From Amantichitinum ursilacus (GTDB taxonomy: Bacteria; Pseudomonadota; Gammaproteobacteria; Burkholderiales; Chitinibacteraceae), in the NCBI RefSeq assembly GCF_001294205.1, contig NZ_LAQT01000003.1:124001-188000 (forward strand): a DNA stretch of 64,000 nt. The letters are read 5' to 3'. The notes under the pieces are model-generated. The model made no database searches and was not told where the DNA came from. It worked only from the letters and a program-made list of their open reading frames with translations. Of the stretch, positions 1 to 9,003 are shown in pieces (within the stretch, counting starts at the first letter, position 1; every line of letters begins with the position of its first letter). Made by a program: the position numbers and the translations under genes.

Positions 1-720
1 CGTTTGCATCAGTTTCAGCAGCGGTTTGACGTAGATGCGCGTCGGGGCCATCACCACATCCGCCAGCGATTTGCCGCCATCAAACTCCGCCGCGTAATCG
101 GCTTCGGCCAGATGCATGATCTTGCGCACCAGCGAATAACCATTGGAATGCGCGCCATTGGAGGCCAGGCCCAGCACCACATCGCCCGGCTTGATGTGCT
201 CGCCGGTGATGATATTGGCTTTTTCGACCACGCCGACGGCAAAGCCGGCCAGATCGTATTCGCCCACCGGATACATGCCCGGCATCTCGGCGGTTTCGCC
301 GCCAATCAGCGCCGCGCCGGCTTGTTCACAGCCGTGGGCGATGCCGCGGATCACTTCGGTAGCCGAATCCACATGCAGCTTGCCGCAGGCAAAATAATCG
401 AGGAAGAACAGCGGCTCAGCGCCCTGCACCAGAATGTCGTTGACGCTCATGGCCACCAGATCGATGCCGACCGTGTCATGGCGATTGAGCTCGAACGCCA
501 GCTTGAGCTTGGTGCCCACGCCATCAGTGCCCGAAACCAGCACCGGTTCTTTGTACTTTTTCGAGATTTCCACCAGACCACCAAAACCGCCGATGCCGCT
601 CAGAACTTCGGGGCGCATGGTGCGCTTGGCATAGGGTTTGATGTTCTCTACAAGCTGATCGCCAGCGTCGATATCGACACCTGCATCGCGATAGCTCAAA
701 CCGGGGGTGGTGGTGGTCAT
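1..720 (-). CDS. purM: phosphoribosylformylglycinamidine cyclo-ligase (AIR synthetase), 3' end cut by window
   Basis: PurM closes the imidazole ring of FGAM with ATP to give AIR in cytoplasmic de novo purine synthesis. Reading the minus strand from the ATG at 720 gives 240 codons without a stop, beginning [10 protein letters not shown], with the ATP-binding segment GTDGVGTKL at residues 64-72 and the family motif GGETAEMPG further on. Full-length PurM is about 345 residues, so roughly the last 100 lie outside the window before position 1. The gene is divergent from hda; the 315-bp spacer holds the promoters and a small ORF. Frame, motifs and length agree; a plus-strand ORF through the same bases is its antisense shadow. 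Confidence 0.96.
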   Translation of the reverse strand, partial: MTTTTPGLSYRDAGVDIDAGDQLVENIKPYAKRTMRPEVLSGIGGFGGLVEISKKYKEPVLVSGTDGVGTKLKLAFELNRHDTVGIDLVAMSVNDILVQGAEPLFFLDYFACGKLHVDSATEVIRGIAHGCEQAGAALIGGETAEMPGMYPVGEYDLAGFAVGVVEKANIITGEHIKPGDVVLGLASNGAHSNGYSLVRKIMHLAEADYAAEFDGGKSLADVVMAPTRIYVKPLLKLMQT

Positions 721-919
721 GCGTGGCCTCGTGGTCATCGTGATCTACAACGGTTTGCGTAACGGGTAAGTCAAAGCGGTCGACAAAAAGTGCCTGAAGC
801 CAGCCTGCGGGGTGCGCGTAAAACCGGCATCTATCCCACGTTCATGGCGGGAATAGCGCGTTGCAGCTAGAATTGACGACCGTTCGATTCAAAAGCGCCG
901 TATTTTAACGCATCCCGCG

Positions 920-1039
920 ATGAAACGCCCGACTCCCCGTCAGCCGATGTTCCGCTTGCGCACCGCCTTCGCTGGCCTGCGCCTTTCGGCACGTCCGCGG
1001 GTTGGCGCCACCGTGCCGTCGCAGCGTGGCCGCCCATGA
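920..1039 (+). CDS. possible 39-residue leader ORF overlapping the hda start
   Basis: An ATG at 920 opens a 39-codon frame whose TGA (1037-1039) overlaps the hda ATG (1036-1038) in an ATGA junction. The peptide is strongly basic (MKRPTPRQPMFRLRTAFAGL at its start) and has no hydrophobic segment. Neither this ORF nor hda has a convincing Shine-Dalgarno sequence, so hda could be translated by coupling from this frame. No known family is recognised; it could equally be chance in GC-rich DNA. Confidence 0.35.
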   Translation: MKRPTPRQPMFRLRTAFAGLRLSARPRVGATVPSQRGRP

Positions 1040-1707
1040 GCCAGCAACTGGTGCTGGACCTCTATCTGCCACAGCCGCCCAGCGTTGAAGGCTATGTGGC
1101 GGGCGAAAACGCCGAGCCCTTGTTCATGCTGGGCGAATGGGCTTCGGGCGAAAGCTACGCGTCGTTCATGTATCTATGGGGCGGCCCCAGTGTGGGCAAA
1201 TCGCACTTGCTGGCGGCAGCGCGGCAACGCGTGCCTGGCGCCATTCTGGTGGATTGCGCGCGCCAGGCCTTGCCGCTCACCATCGCGCCCGACGCCGCCT
1301 TGCTGGTCGATAACGTCGAGCATCTCGATTTTGAAGCGCAGATCCGCTTGTTTGATCACTTCAATACGTTGCGTGAAGGCAATGGTCGTCTGATTGCCAC
1401 CGGCCCGGTGCCGCCGATGCAGCTGGAATTACGCACCGATCTGACCACGCGCCTGGGCTGGGGCCTGGTGTATCAGCTCAAGCCTTTAAGCGATGCCGAC
1501 AAGCTGGCCGCGTTGCGCAAACAGGCGCGCGAGTGGGGTTTTGATTTGTCGACCGAAGCGGCCGAATATTTGTTGCGCCATACCGACCGCGATCTGGTCA
1601 GCCTGCAATCGGTGCTCACCCAGGCCAATCGCTATGCGCTTTCGCAAAAACGCCCGGTGACGGTGCCGCTATTGCGCGAAGTGCTGCACGCGGATCGCGA
1701 TTTCTAG
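1036..1707 (+). CDS. hda: DnaA regulatory inactivator Hda
   Basis: Hda binds the DNA-loaded beta clamp and stimulates ATP hydrolysis by DnaA, turning initiation off after replication starts. The 223-residue product has an N-terminal clamp-binding motif QLVLDL (residues 4-9), Walker A GGPSVGKSH (49-57) and Walker B in ALLVDNVEHLD, followed by a DnaA-like AAA+ lid. It lacks the DnaA C-terminal DNA-binding domain, which separates Hda from DnaA. The start overlaps the stop of a small upstream ORF and is not preceded by a clear ribosome binding site. In many betaproteobacteria a PerM-type transporter gene lies between purM and hda; none is present here. Confidence 0.93.
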   Translation: MSQQLVLDLYLPQPPSVEGYVAGENAEPLFMLGEWASGESYASFMYLWGGPSVGKSHLLAAARQRVPGAILVDCARQALPLTIAPDAALLVDNVEHLDFEAQIRLFDHFNTLREGNGRLIATGPVPPMQLELRTDLTTRLGWGLVYQLKPLSDADKLAALRKQAREWGFDLSTEAAEYLLRHTDRDLVSLQSVLTQANRYALSQKRPVTVPLLREVLHADRDF

Positions 1708-1740
1708 CAGGATCAACGCGGCCATGGGCCGCGTCAGCCG

Positions 1741-1980
1741 TCAGGGCGCCGCAGGTGGTGCAGAACGCGCCGCATCAATCGCCCAGCCGCCCACCGTAGT
1801 GACGCCACTCACCGTGGCTTTGCCCGCGTCATAAGCCACACCGGCCGCCGTGGTGGTTACGTTGACCGCGGTTACGCCCACGTTCACCGCCGTCACCCCG
1901 ACATCCACCGCAGTCGAAACCACCCCACATGCGCCCAGCAAGGGTAAAAAAGCAAAAGCAATCAACAGGGTAGGGCGCAT
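1741..1980 (-). CDS. small predicted lipoprotein with Val/Thr-rich repeats
   Basis: The 79-residue product has an N-terminal hydrophobic stretch ending in the lipobox LLGAC (residues 15-19), so the mature protein should begin with a lipidated Cys19. The rest is a low-complexity alternation of V, T, A and G in which VGVTAVNVGVTAVNV repeats a short unit, ending SAPPAAP. Longer upstream extensions of the frame overlap dgt and would bury the signal peptide, so the ATG at 1980 is preferred. It lies 104 bp downstream of dgt in the same orientation. Function unknown. Confidence 0.7.
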   Translation of the reverse strand: MRPTLLIAFAFLPLLGACGVVSTAVDVGVTAVNVGVTAVNVTTTAAGVAYDAGKATVSGVTTVGGWAIDAARSAPPAAP

Positions 1981-2084
1981 TCCGGTTCCGGCAACAAGGA
2001 TAAACGCGCACAGATTACGTGAGATTGTGGCGACACTCCATGCGCGGGCGGTATCGATATGTTTCGGAGGAAGCGTGGCCGGGA

Positions 2085-3407
2085 TCAGCGGCCCATCCCG
2101 CCGACTTGTTGCGCCAGATAGGTGGCGTAGTTGTCCGTCATGCCGCCAATAAAATCCAGCACCCGGCCGTAGGTTTGATAAATCGGCCATTCTTTTTTCG
2201 GCGCGTTGTATTCCATCAAATCCAGAATCCGCTTCATGCGGAACGGCAATTCCGGCGATACGCGTAATTGCCAGGCTGCATTGCAAAACGCATCCAGCAG
2301 GATATCAAGGCAGGTAAACGAGCCGACTTCAATTTCCACTTTGCGCCGCGCATTAAAAATCTGATCGCGCGCCAGTTGTTTGGCTTCGGCGATGCCGTGG
2401 CGCAGGCTGGCCGGGCAATCGCCGAGCATGTCGCCACTAAATTCGCCGGCCAATAACTTCTTGTGATTCTTGATAAACGCCTTGGCCACCTCGGTTACGC
2501 AACGGCCAATCGCCTTGCCGCGCAGCAGCGAAATCTTGCGCCGCACCGATGGCGCCGCCGCTACTTCCATCTGCAGGAGTTCGGTATCGCCGCCGCAAAT
2601 CTTCATCAGCAGCGGTTCTACCGTGTCATACGGCAACATGCCAATCTCGATGCCGTCTTCCAGATCCAGAATGGCGTAACAAATATCGTCCGCCGCTTCC
2701 ATCAGATACGACAGTGGATGGCGTGCCCAGCGGCCCGGTGCGACTTCGGGCAGGCCCAGTTCAAGCGCCACTTGTTCCAGCAAATGGGTTTCGGATTGAT
2801 AGCAACTGAATTTGCCTTTCTCACCCGCAAATTCACTGGTCCACGGATATTTAAGCGTGGTGCCCAAGGTGGCGTAAGTCAGCCGCATGCCACCTTCAAA
2901 GCGATGGTTTTCCAGCTGTGTCACCACGCGAAAACCCTGTGCGTTGCCTTCAAAGGTTTGCAGATCACGCCGTTCATTGGGCGACAGATTCTGCAATAAA
3001 TAGGCATGGTCATCGCGGCGAAACCAGTCGCGGATGGCGTATTCGCCCGCGTGGCCAAACGGTGGATTGCCGATATCGTGCGCCAGACAGGCCGCCTGGA
3101 TGATGGCGCCCAGGTCGTACGGCGAAATGTGCGCAGGCAGTTCATGGCGCAATTGCTCGCCTACAATCAAACCCAGGCTGCGGCCCACGCAACCGACTTC
3201 GATTGAGTGCGTCAGGCGCGTATGCACATGGTCGTTTTCGGTCAGCGGGTGGACCTGGGTTTTGCGGCCCAGCCGCCGGAAGGGCGACGAGAACACGATG
3301 CGGTCGTGGTCTTTATGAAAATCGCTGCGCGACAGTTCGTCGTCGGGCGCGTTGTCACGCGCTGCGCCCAGGCGGTTGGCGCTTAGCAGGCGGTGCCAGT
3401 CCATCAT
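2085..3407 (-). CDS. dgt: deoxyguanosinetriphosphate triphosphohydrolase-like protein (HD domain)
   Basis: Dgt-family enzymes hydrolyse dNTPs to the nucleoside and tripolyphosphate and limit dNTP pools. The 440-residue protein shows the conserved opening SRSDFHKDHDRI, then FSSPFRRLGRKTQV, HTRLTHSIEV and the metal-binding HD pair in AACLAHDIGNPPFGHAGE, in the order typical of the family. The start is taken at the first of two adjacent ATGs (3407; the second is 3404), since the further upstream codons are non-conserved. It is transcribed away from potA; the 176-bp spacer should hold both promoters. Confidence 0.93.
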   Translation of the reverse strand: MMDWHRLLSANRLGAARDNAPDDELSRSDFHKDHDRIVFSSPFRRLGRKTQVHPLTENDHVHTRLTHSIEVGCVGRSLGLIVGEQLRHELPAHISPYDLGAIIQAACLAHDIGNPPFGHAGEYAIRDWFRRDDHAYLLQNLSPNERRDLQTFEGNAQGFRVVTQLENHRFEGGMRLTYATLGTTLKYPWTSEFAGEKGKFSCYQSETHLLEQVALELGLPEVAPGRWARHPLSYLMEAADDICYAILDLEDGIEIGMLPYDTVEPLLMKICGGDTELLQMEVAAAPSVRRKISLLRGKAIGRCVTEVAKAFIKNHKKLLAGEFSGDMLGDCPASLRHGIAEAKQLARDQIFNARRKVEIEVGSFTCLDILLDAFCNAAWQLRVSPELPFRMKRILDLMEYNAPKKEWPIYQTYGRVLDFIGGMTDNYATYLAQQVGGMGR

Positions 3408-3583
3408 GATCCAGAATCCGGGTAGCAAGACAGGCGCCCATCATACGCCGGGCCGGGCGGGCTTGCCGGGCTCACAAATCGGGCCGCTGATTACACAAAC
3501 TGTAGGCGCGGCCGATACTTAAACGTCTGGGCCGTGGGGCGCTTTCCGGTTAAACTAGCGCGCGTTTTTTTCAGGGGAACGGC

Positions 3584-4672
3584 ATGGCTTTGCTGGAAAT
3601 CAGGGACGTGGTCAAGCGCTTCGGCGATTTTACCGCCGTCAATCACGTCAGCCTCAGCGTAGAGGCCGGCGAGTTCTTTACGTTGCTGGGCCCGTCGGGC
3701 TGCGGCAAGACCACGTTACTGCGGATGCTGGCCGGTTTTGAGCAACCCGATAGCGGCGAACTGCTGCTGGATGGCAAGTCGCTGAATGGCGTGCCGCCCG
3801 AAAAGCGCCCGGTGCATACCGTATTCCAGAGCTACGCGTTGTTCCCGCATATGACGGTGCAACAGAACGTGGCGTTTCCGCTCAAGATGGCGGGCGTTGC
3901 GCCCGACCAGATCAAGGCGCGCGTGGCTGAAGTGCTCGAAGACGTGCGCCTGCAGCAATTTGCCACGCGCATGCCCAGCGAATTGTCGGGTGGCCAGCGG
4001 CAACGCGTGGCGATTGCGCGCGCGCTGGTCAATCGTCCGCGCGTACTGTTGCTGGATGAGCCGCTGTCAGCGCTCGATGCCAAGCTGCGCGAGCAAATGC
4101 AGCTGGAACTGATCAATCTGCAAAAAGAAGTCGGCATCACGTTTATCTATGTGACGCACGATCAGGGCGAAGCACTGGCCTTGTCGCACCGGATTGCGGT
4201 GATGAGCCAGGGCCAGGTTGAGCAACTCGATGCGCCCGAGAATATCTACTCGTACCCCAAAAGCCGCTTTGTGGCGGACTTTATCGGCCAATGCAACTTG
4301 CTGGACGCCACCATCCGCAGCGTTAGCGCCGAGCGTATGCAGATCGAAATCGAAGGGGTCGGCACGCTGGATACGCTGCCGGTGGCCGGTGCCACAGTGG
4401 GCCAGAAAGGCACGCTGGCCTTGCGCCCCGAGAAGATCAAGCTGGGCGCCAGCGTGGCCACCGGCAATGCCGATGAAGTGCACTTCAAAGGCAAAGTGCA
4501 CGACTGTCTGTATCTGGGCGATGTGACGGTCTACATCGTCGAGCTGGAAAACGGCATGTTGATCGAAACCATGCTGCCCAACGCCGCACCGGGCCGCGCC
4601 CGTTTCTTTGATGACAACGATCAGGTCGAGCTGGCATGGCGCTTTGACGCCGGCCATTTCGTGCTGGCGTAA
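3584..4672 (+). CDS. potA: spermidine/putrescine ABC transporter, ATP-binding protein
   Basis: This is the ATPase of a polyamine importer. The 362-residue protein has Walker A GPSGCGKTT (36-44), the ABC signature LSGGQ (135-139), Walker B LLLDE (156-160) and the switch His in THDQGEAL, followed from about residue 240 by a C-terminal regulatory TOBE-type domain. A good ribosome binding site (AGGGGAA) precedes the ATG. It is followed after 9 bp by potB; potB and potC overlap, and potD lies further downstream, so the four make one import system. The paralogous putrescine importer PotG is an alternative, but gene order and length fit PotA. Confidence 0.93.
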   Translation: MALLEIRDVVKRFGDFTAVNHVSLSVEAGEFFTLLGPSGCGKTTLLRMLAGFEQPDSGELLLDGKSLNGVPPEKRPVHTVFQSYALFPHMTVQQNVAFPLKMAGVAPDQIKARVAEVLEDVRLQQFATRMPSELSGGQRQRVAIARALVNRPRVLLLDEPLSALDAKLREQMQLELINLQKEVGITFIYVTHDQGEALALSHRIAVMSQGQVEQLDAPENIYSYPKSRFVADFIGQCNLLDATIRSVSAERMQIEIEGVGTLDTLPVAGATVGQKGTLALRPEKIKLGASVATGNADEVHFKGKVHDCLYLGDVTVYIVELENGMLIETMLPNAAPGRARFFDDNDQVELAWRFDAGHFVLA

Positions 4673-4681
4673 GGGGGCTTC

Positions 4682-5617
4682 GTGTCCATCAGTACCTCCA
4701 AACGCGTGTCGAAGTGGCTGATTTCCGGGCCGCCGCTGCTGTACCTGCTGATCTTCTTTGCCATTCCTACCGGCATGATGGCGCTGGCGGCGTTTCGTTT
4801 TCCGGGCGATTACGGCGGCTTGATGCCGCTGTTTGGCACCGATGCGGCTACCGGCAAAACCACGCTGCTTATCAATGCGCAAAACTGGCATGACTACATT
4901 ACGCTCGATAACTTTGCCCGCTTCTTTCAGGAGCCGGTGTTTATCGAGCTATTTATCAAATCGTTCTGCTATGCGGGCCTGACCACGCTGCTGTGCCTGG
5001 TGCTGTCATATCCGCTGGCGTGGCTGATTGCCCGTTCGCCCAAAAAATGGCGCGATCTGCTGGTGCTGCTGGTCATCCTGCCGTTCTGGAGCAACTTTCT
5101 GATCCGCGTGTACGCCTGGATGATTATCCTGGGGCCGCAGGGTTACTTTGCCAAGGTGGTCAACGGCTTTCTGGGCATGTTCGGCGTCGAGCCGTTGCAG
5201 TTTCTGTTTACGCCGTTCGCGGTGGTGCTGGTGCTGGTGTATGTGCATCTGCCGTTTATGGTGCTGCCGCTCTACGCCAATCTTGAGAAGCACGACATGG
5301 CCTTACTCGATGCCGCGCAAGACCTCGGCGCATCGCGCTGGCAGCGCTTCTGGAAAGTCACCTGGCCGCTTAGCCTGCCGGGTGTGTACGCGGGCGCGGC
5401 GCTGGTGTTTATTCCGGCGCTGGGCATTTTTGCGGTGCCCGATCTGGTGGGCGGTACCGACGGCATCATGATCGGTAACCTGATCAAACAGCAGTTTCTG
5501 GATTCGCGTGACTGGCCGTTCGGCTCGGTGCTGTCCATCATGCTGACGCTGTCGGTGTTGATCATGGCGGGCCTGATGAGCCTGCTGGGCCGCGGAGGCA
5601 AACGCAATGCACTCTAA
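4682..5617 (+). CDS. potB: spermidine/putrescine ABC transporter, permease 1
   Basis: This 311-residue inner-membrane permease has six predicted transmembrane helices and the cytoplasmic EAA loop that docks on PotA, seen here as DLGASRWQRFWKVTWPLSLPG. The start codon is GTG at 4682, 9 bp after the potA stop. A periplasmic insertion at about residues 45-70 separates the first helix from the core, as in other PotB/PotH proteins. The 3' end overlaps potC by 11 bp, indicating translational coupling. Confidence 0.93.
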   Translation: MSISTSKRVSKWLISGPPLLYLLIFFAIPTGMMALAAFRFPGDYGGLMPLFGTDAATGKTTLLINAQNWHDYITLDNFARFFQEPVFIELFIKSFCYAGLTTLLCLVLSYPLAWLIARSPKKWRDLLVLLVILPFWSNFLIRVYAWMIILGPQGYFAKVVNGFLGMFGVEPLQFLFTPFAVVLVLVYVHLPFMVLPLYANLEKHDMALLDAAQDLGASRWQRFWKVTWPLSLPGVYAGAALVFIPALGIFAVPDLVGGTDGIMIGNLIKQQFLDSRDWPFGSVLSIMLTLSVLIMAGLMSLLGRGGKRNAL

Positions 5618-6386
5618 GCAATCAAAATGGCTGTGGGCGTGCGCGCTGCTGGTCTACGGTTTTCTGTATCTGCCGCTGCTGATTGTGGTGGTGTACTCGT
5701 TTAACGATTCGCGCCTGAATGCCGAATGGGTGGGCTTTACCACGCATTGGTATGGCGTGCTGTTTAGCGATGAACAGATGCTGACCGCGGCGCGCAACTC
5801 GCTGCTGATCGGGCTGGTGTCGAGCATTTTCGCCACCTTCTTTGGCACGTTGGCGGGGTTGTCGATGTACAAGTATCGGCTGCGCTTGCTGCCGGTGCTG
5901 GTGCTGACGCCGATTGCGATTCCCGAAATCCTGATGGCCTTGTCGTTGCTGATGTTCTTTGTGACGCTTAATTTCAGCATGGGTTATCTGTCGATTACGG
6001 TGGCGCATATTGCGTTTTCGATCGGTTTTGTCGCCATCGTGGTGCGCTCGCGTTTGCAGGGCATGGACGAATCGCTGGTCGAAGCCGCGCGCGACCTGGG
6101 CGCTTCGCCATTGCAGGCGTTCTGGCGCGTGACATTTCCGCTGATCCTGCCAGGCATTATCGCGGGCGCGTTGATGGCGTTTACGCTGTCGATTGATGAT
6201 TTTGTGATCACGTACTTTGTAGCGGGCGCGGGCGCTTCGACGTTGCCGCTGCAGATTTACTCGATGCTGAAGATTGCGGTGACGCCTGAAGTGAATGCGA
6301 TCTCGTCGCTGCTGATGCTGCTGACGCTGGCGCTGATCATGATCGCCGCCAAACTGGCCCCCGGCGCGCTGCGCGCCAGCCATTAA
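5607..6386 (+). CDS. potC: spermidine/putrescine ABC transporter, permease 2
   Basis: This is the second permease of the polyamine importer, 259 residues with six predicted membrane helices and an EAA loop ARDLGASPLQAFWRVTFPL. It starts inside the last codons of potB. The stop is followed within a few bases by a REP-like inverted-repeat pair, so some transcription may end or be processed here before potD. Confidence 0.93.
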   Translation: MHSKQSKWLWACALLVYGFLYLPLLIVVVYSFNDSRLNAEWVGFTTHWYGVLFSDEQMLTAARNSLLIGLVSSIFATFFGTLAGLSMYKYRLRLLPVLVLTPIAIPEILMALSLLMFFVTLNFSMGYLSITVAHIAFSIGFVAIVVRSRLQGMDESLVEAARDLGASPLQAFWRVTFPLILPGIIAGALMAFTLSIDDFVITYFVAGAGASTLPLQIYSMLKIAVTPEVNAISSLLMLLTLALIMIAAKLAPGALRASH

Positions 6387-6389
6387 CCC

Positions 6390-6551
6390 ATAGGGTGGGT
6401 CTGGACCCACCCTTCAAAGTGGCTGGCCAGGCTAACAGCAATGCCGGGCGGCTTTGGGTGGCGCGAGCAAACGCCATCCACCCGAAGCGGTATTGTCAGG
6501 CTCGGCGCACCGAGCTCGCGGCTTTGGGTGGTGGGTCCAGACCCACCCTAT
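6390..6551. repeat. REP-like inverted pair, family A, between potC and potD
   Basis: The left unit at 6390-6412 is an ATAGGGTGGGTC-type hairpin with 9-bp arms GGGTGGGTC/GACCCACCC and a 2-nt loop. The right unit at about 6520-6551 is the same sequence inverted, ending ACCCACCCTATG. The segment between carries two further TTTGGGTGG boxes. Related single units occur at 10151, 13498, 40251 and 47660. The arrangement resembles REP/BIME elements, which lie outside coding regions and can stabilise or terminate transcripts. Confidence 0.8.
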
Positions 6552-6773
6552 GCATTTGTTCTTGCCGCCCTTTAATGGGCGGTTTTTTACGCCCGTTGCA
6601 CCGCTGCGGGGCAATGGTGGCGCGGGTTGGCGGCAAATTAACCACAGGGCGGCCGTCACCGGCATTCGCGGCATAACCTCTGGCATAATCGGGCGCTGAT
6701 TGTTTTTGATCATGGGTGCGGGTGCATGCCTCCCGCACTTTTTTTCAGTGGTTCAGACCGGAGAGTCTCAGAC

Positions 6774-7835
6774 ATGAAAAAGCTGTTGTTGGCGTTGATG
6801 CTGGCTACGGGCGCTGCTGCGCAAGCCGAAGATGTATTGCATATCTACAACTGGAACAACTACATCGCGCCCGAAACCGTCAAGCATTTCGAAGCCGACT
6901 GTAAGTGCAAAGTGGTCCAGGATTATTACGGCGCGATGGAAGAAATGCTGGCCAAGCTGGCCGCTGGCGCCAAGGGCTACGACGTGGTCGTGCCGACCGG
7001 TTTTGCGCTGCCGCCGCTGATCAAGCAAGGTCTGGTGCAGCCGCTGGACAAGAGCAAGATCCCGAATCTGAAAAACATGAACGCCTCATTCATGAACAGC
7101 CAGTTTGATCCGGGCAACAAGTACTCGGTGCCGTACGCGTTTACCACCACGCTGATCGGCTACAACGACAAAAAGATCAAGGAACTGGGCATCGATCCGT
7201 CCAGTTGGGCCGCGATTTTTGATCCGGCCGTGCTGAGCAAGATCAAGGGCAAGGTCACCGTGCTGGATGACCCGAAAGAACTGTTCGCCGCCGCCATGAT
7301 GTACAACGGCTTTAATCCGAACAGCACCGATGCCAAGCAATGGCAGAAAGCCAAAGACACCATCATCAAGGCCAAGCCGTATTGGGCCGCCTTTAACAAC
7401 CAGAGCTACATCAAGGAATTGACGGTGGGCAATATCTGGTTGGCGCATGGTTATTCCAACGACATGTTCCAGGCCAACACCGACGCGCACACCGCCAAGC
7501 GCCCGTTTGGCATTGCTTACACGCTGCAGAAAGAAGGCAACACCTTGTCGGTGGATAACATGATGGTGATGAAGAGCGCCCCGCGCCCTGATCTGGCCTT
7601 CAAGTTCATCAACTTCATGCTCGATGGCAAGAATTCGTCCGAGCTGACCAACATGATCGGCTCGGGCAACCCCAACGCCGCTGCCGGCCAGTTTGTGAAT
7701 GGCGACATCAAGGCCATCAACGCGGTTTTCCCGACTGCGGACAACATGAAAAAGCTGTATCAGCTCAACGCGCTGGAAGGCAAACCGCTGCGTGATCTGA
7801 ACCGCCTCTGGACGGAAGTGAAGACCGCCCGATAA
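6774..7835 (+). CDS. potD: spermidine/putrescine ABC transporter, periplasmic binding protein
   Basis: PotD captures polyamines in the periplasm for PotABC. The 353-residue product has a signal peptide (MKKLLLALMLATGAAAQA) with cleavage likely before EDVLHIYNWNNY, the standard start of mature PotD/PotF proteins. The ATG at 6774 follows a GGAGAG box; upstream in-frame codons have no signal-peptide logic. It is separated from potC by 387 bp that include the REP-like pair, whereas pot genes are often more compact, so separate expression of the binding protein is possible. A strong terminator follows. Confidence 0.93.
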   Translation: MKKLLLALMLATGAAAQAEDVLHIYNWNNYIAPETVKHFEADCKCKVVQDYYGAMEEMLAKLAAGAKGYDVVVPTGFALPPLIKQGLVQPLDKSKIPNLKNMNASFMNSQFDPGNKYSVPYAFTTTLIGYNDKKIKELGIDPSSWAAIFDPAVLSKIKGKVTVLDDPKELFAAAMMYNGFNPNSTDAKQWQKAKDTIIKAKPYWAAFNNQSYIKELTVGNIWLAHGYSNDMFQANTDAHTAKRPFGIAYTLQKEGNTLSVDNMMVMKSAPRPDLAFKFINFMLDGKNSSELTNMIGSGNPNAAAGQFVNGDIKAINAVFPTADNMKKLYQLNALEGKPLRDLNRLWTEVKTAR

Positions 7836-7841
7836 GCTGGC

Positions 7842-7871
7842 GGGGGTGGGCTGCCAGGCCCGCCCCCTTTT
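7842..7871 (+). terminator. rho-independent terminator after potD
   Basis: A 10-bp GC-rich stem (GGGGGTGGGC with GCCCGCCCCC, one G-T pair) closes a 6-nt loop and is followed by TTTT, starting six bases after the potD stop. Confidence 0.8.
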
Positions 7872-7885
7872 AATTAACGGCCCCT

Positions 7886-9001
7886 ATGCGCGCTTCCCCT
7901 CCCATCAGCTTTCTCGCCAGCGCTCACCCCCATACGCGACTCTCGCGCTATTTTTTCTGGTGCTACCTGCTGGTGGTGCTGTTGGTCAGCTTTTATCCGT
8001 TTACCGACTGGCGTTATACCGGCGAGCCGGTGTTCGCGTTCTATACCTATCCGCTGCCGTACTACTACACGTTTTTTGATAACGCCATCAACGTACTGGC
8101 CTATGTGCCGCTGGGCATCGGCGCCTCGTTGATGATCCGGCGCTGGCCCGCGCTGGCGTGGCTGATCAGCGCGCTGGTGTGCGTACTGGTGTCGTGCGGC
8201 GTCGAGTTTGTGCAGCAGTTCATTCCCAGCCGTATCGCCAGCAATATGGACATTCTCTCTAACGGCGTGGGCGGTTTGATCGGCGCGGTGGGGGCGGTGG
8301 CCTTGCGCACGCGGCGCATGCAGCACGCGTGGCTGGTGTTCCGCCACAAACATCTGTATCCGGGCGGCGCGGCCGAATGGGGCCTGGTCTGGCTGTGCCT
8401 GTGGCTGATTACCCAGTTTGATCCGTCGGTACCGTTCTTTGGCGTGGTGGATGAGCCGCGCGGTATACCGCAACCCATCCTCGCGCCGATGCAAGACCCA
8501 GGACTGTTTCTGGATCTGCTCGAAGGCGGCGGCATGCTGCTCAATACGCTGGGCGTGTGCCTGTTTACCTCGGTGCTGGTGCGCTACAGCCGCAATATTC
8601 CGCGCGCGCTGATCGCGCTGGTGTGCCTGGTGGTGCTTAGCAAGATTGTGTTTGCCGCCATCATGTTGCGCTGGAGCCAGTTCTTTATCTGGATTAACTG
8701 GAATGTGGCGCTGGGCGGGCTGGCGTCGATTCCATTGCTGGCCGTGCTCTGGCGCTTGCCGCGCCGCGTGCGCGCCCTGGCGGGCGCAATCTGCCTGCTG
8801 GCGGCGGTGCTGGTCAGTTGGTTGTGGCCGTTGGTGCCGCAGCTATCGGCCATGCTGCCGTTGTTTAGATGGCACTACGGCCATCTGATGCATTTCCGCG
8901 GGCTGGCGGCGCTGATCAGCGATATCTGGCCGTATGGCGCGATGATCTTCCTGCTGGGGTTTGCCGTGCTGGCGCGTCCGCACGACGAGCCCGTCTGGTA
9001 A
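7886..9001 (+). CDS. VanZ-like integral membrane protein
   Basis: The 371-residue protein is almost entirely hydrophobic. Its N-terminal third (about residues 15-150) has the VanZ-like pattern: a first helix, the TDWRYTGEPVFAF segment, then NVLAYVPLGIG and an acidic/polar VEFVQQFIPSR motif followed by D-I-L-S-N-G-V-G-G. The C-terminal part adds several further helices without a recognised domain. VanZ proteins are membrane proteins of uncertain biochemical role; the founding member gives low-level teicoplanin resistance. There is no clear ribosome binding site at the ATG. It converges with a SnoaL-like gene, leaving only 2 bp between the stops. Confidence 0.75.
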   Translation: MRASPPISFLASAHPHTRLSRYFFWCYLLVVLLVSFYPFTDWRYTGEPVFAFYTYPLPYYYTFFDNAINVLAYVPLGIGASLMIRRWPALAWLISALVCVLVSCGVEFVQQFIPSRIASNMDILSNGVGGLIGAVGAVALRTRRMQHAWLVFRHKHLYPGGAAEWGLVWLCLWLITQFDPSVPFFGVVDEPRGIPQPILAPMQDPGLFLDLLEGGGMLLNTLGVCLFTSVLVRYSRNIPRALIALVCLVVLSKIVFAAIMLRWSQFFIWINWNVALGGLASIPLLAVLWRLPRRVRALAGAICLLAAVLVSWLWPLVPQLSAMLPLFRWHYGHLMHFRGLAALISDIWPYGAMIFLLGFAVLARPHDEPVW

Positions 9002-9003
9002 GC

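Noticed and set aside
4-762. 252-codon plus-strand ORF at the window start
   Set aside because: The opposite strand encodes PurM with clear ATP-binding motifs.
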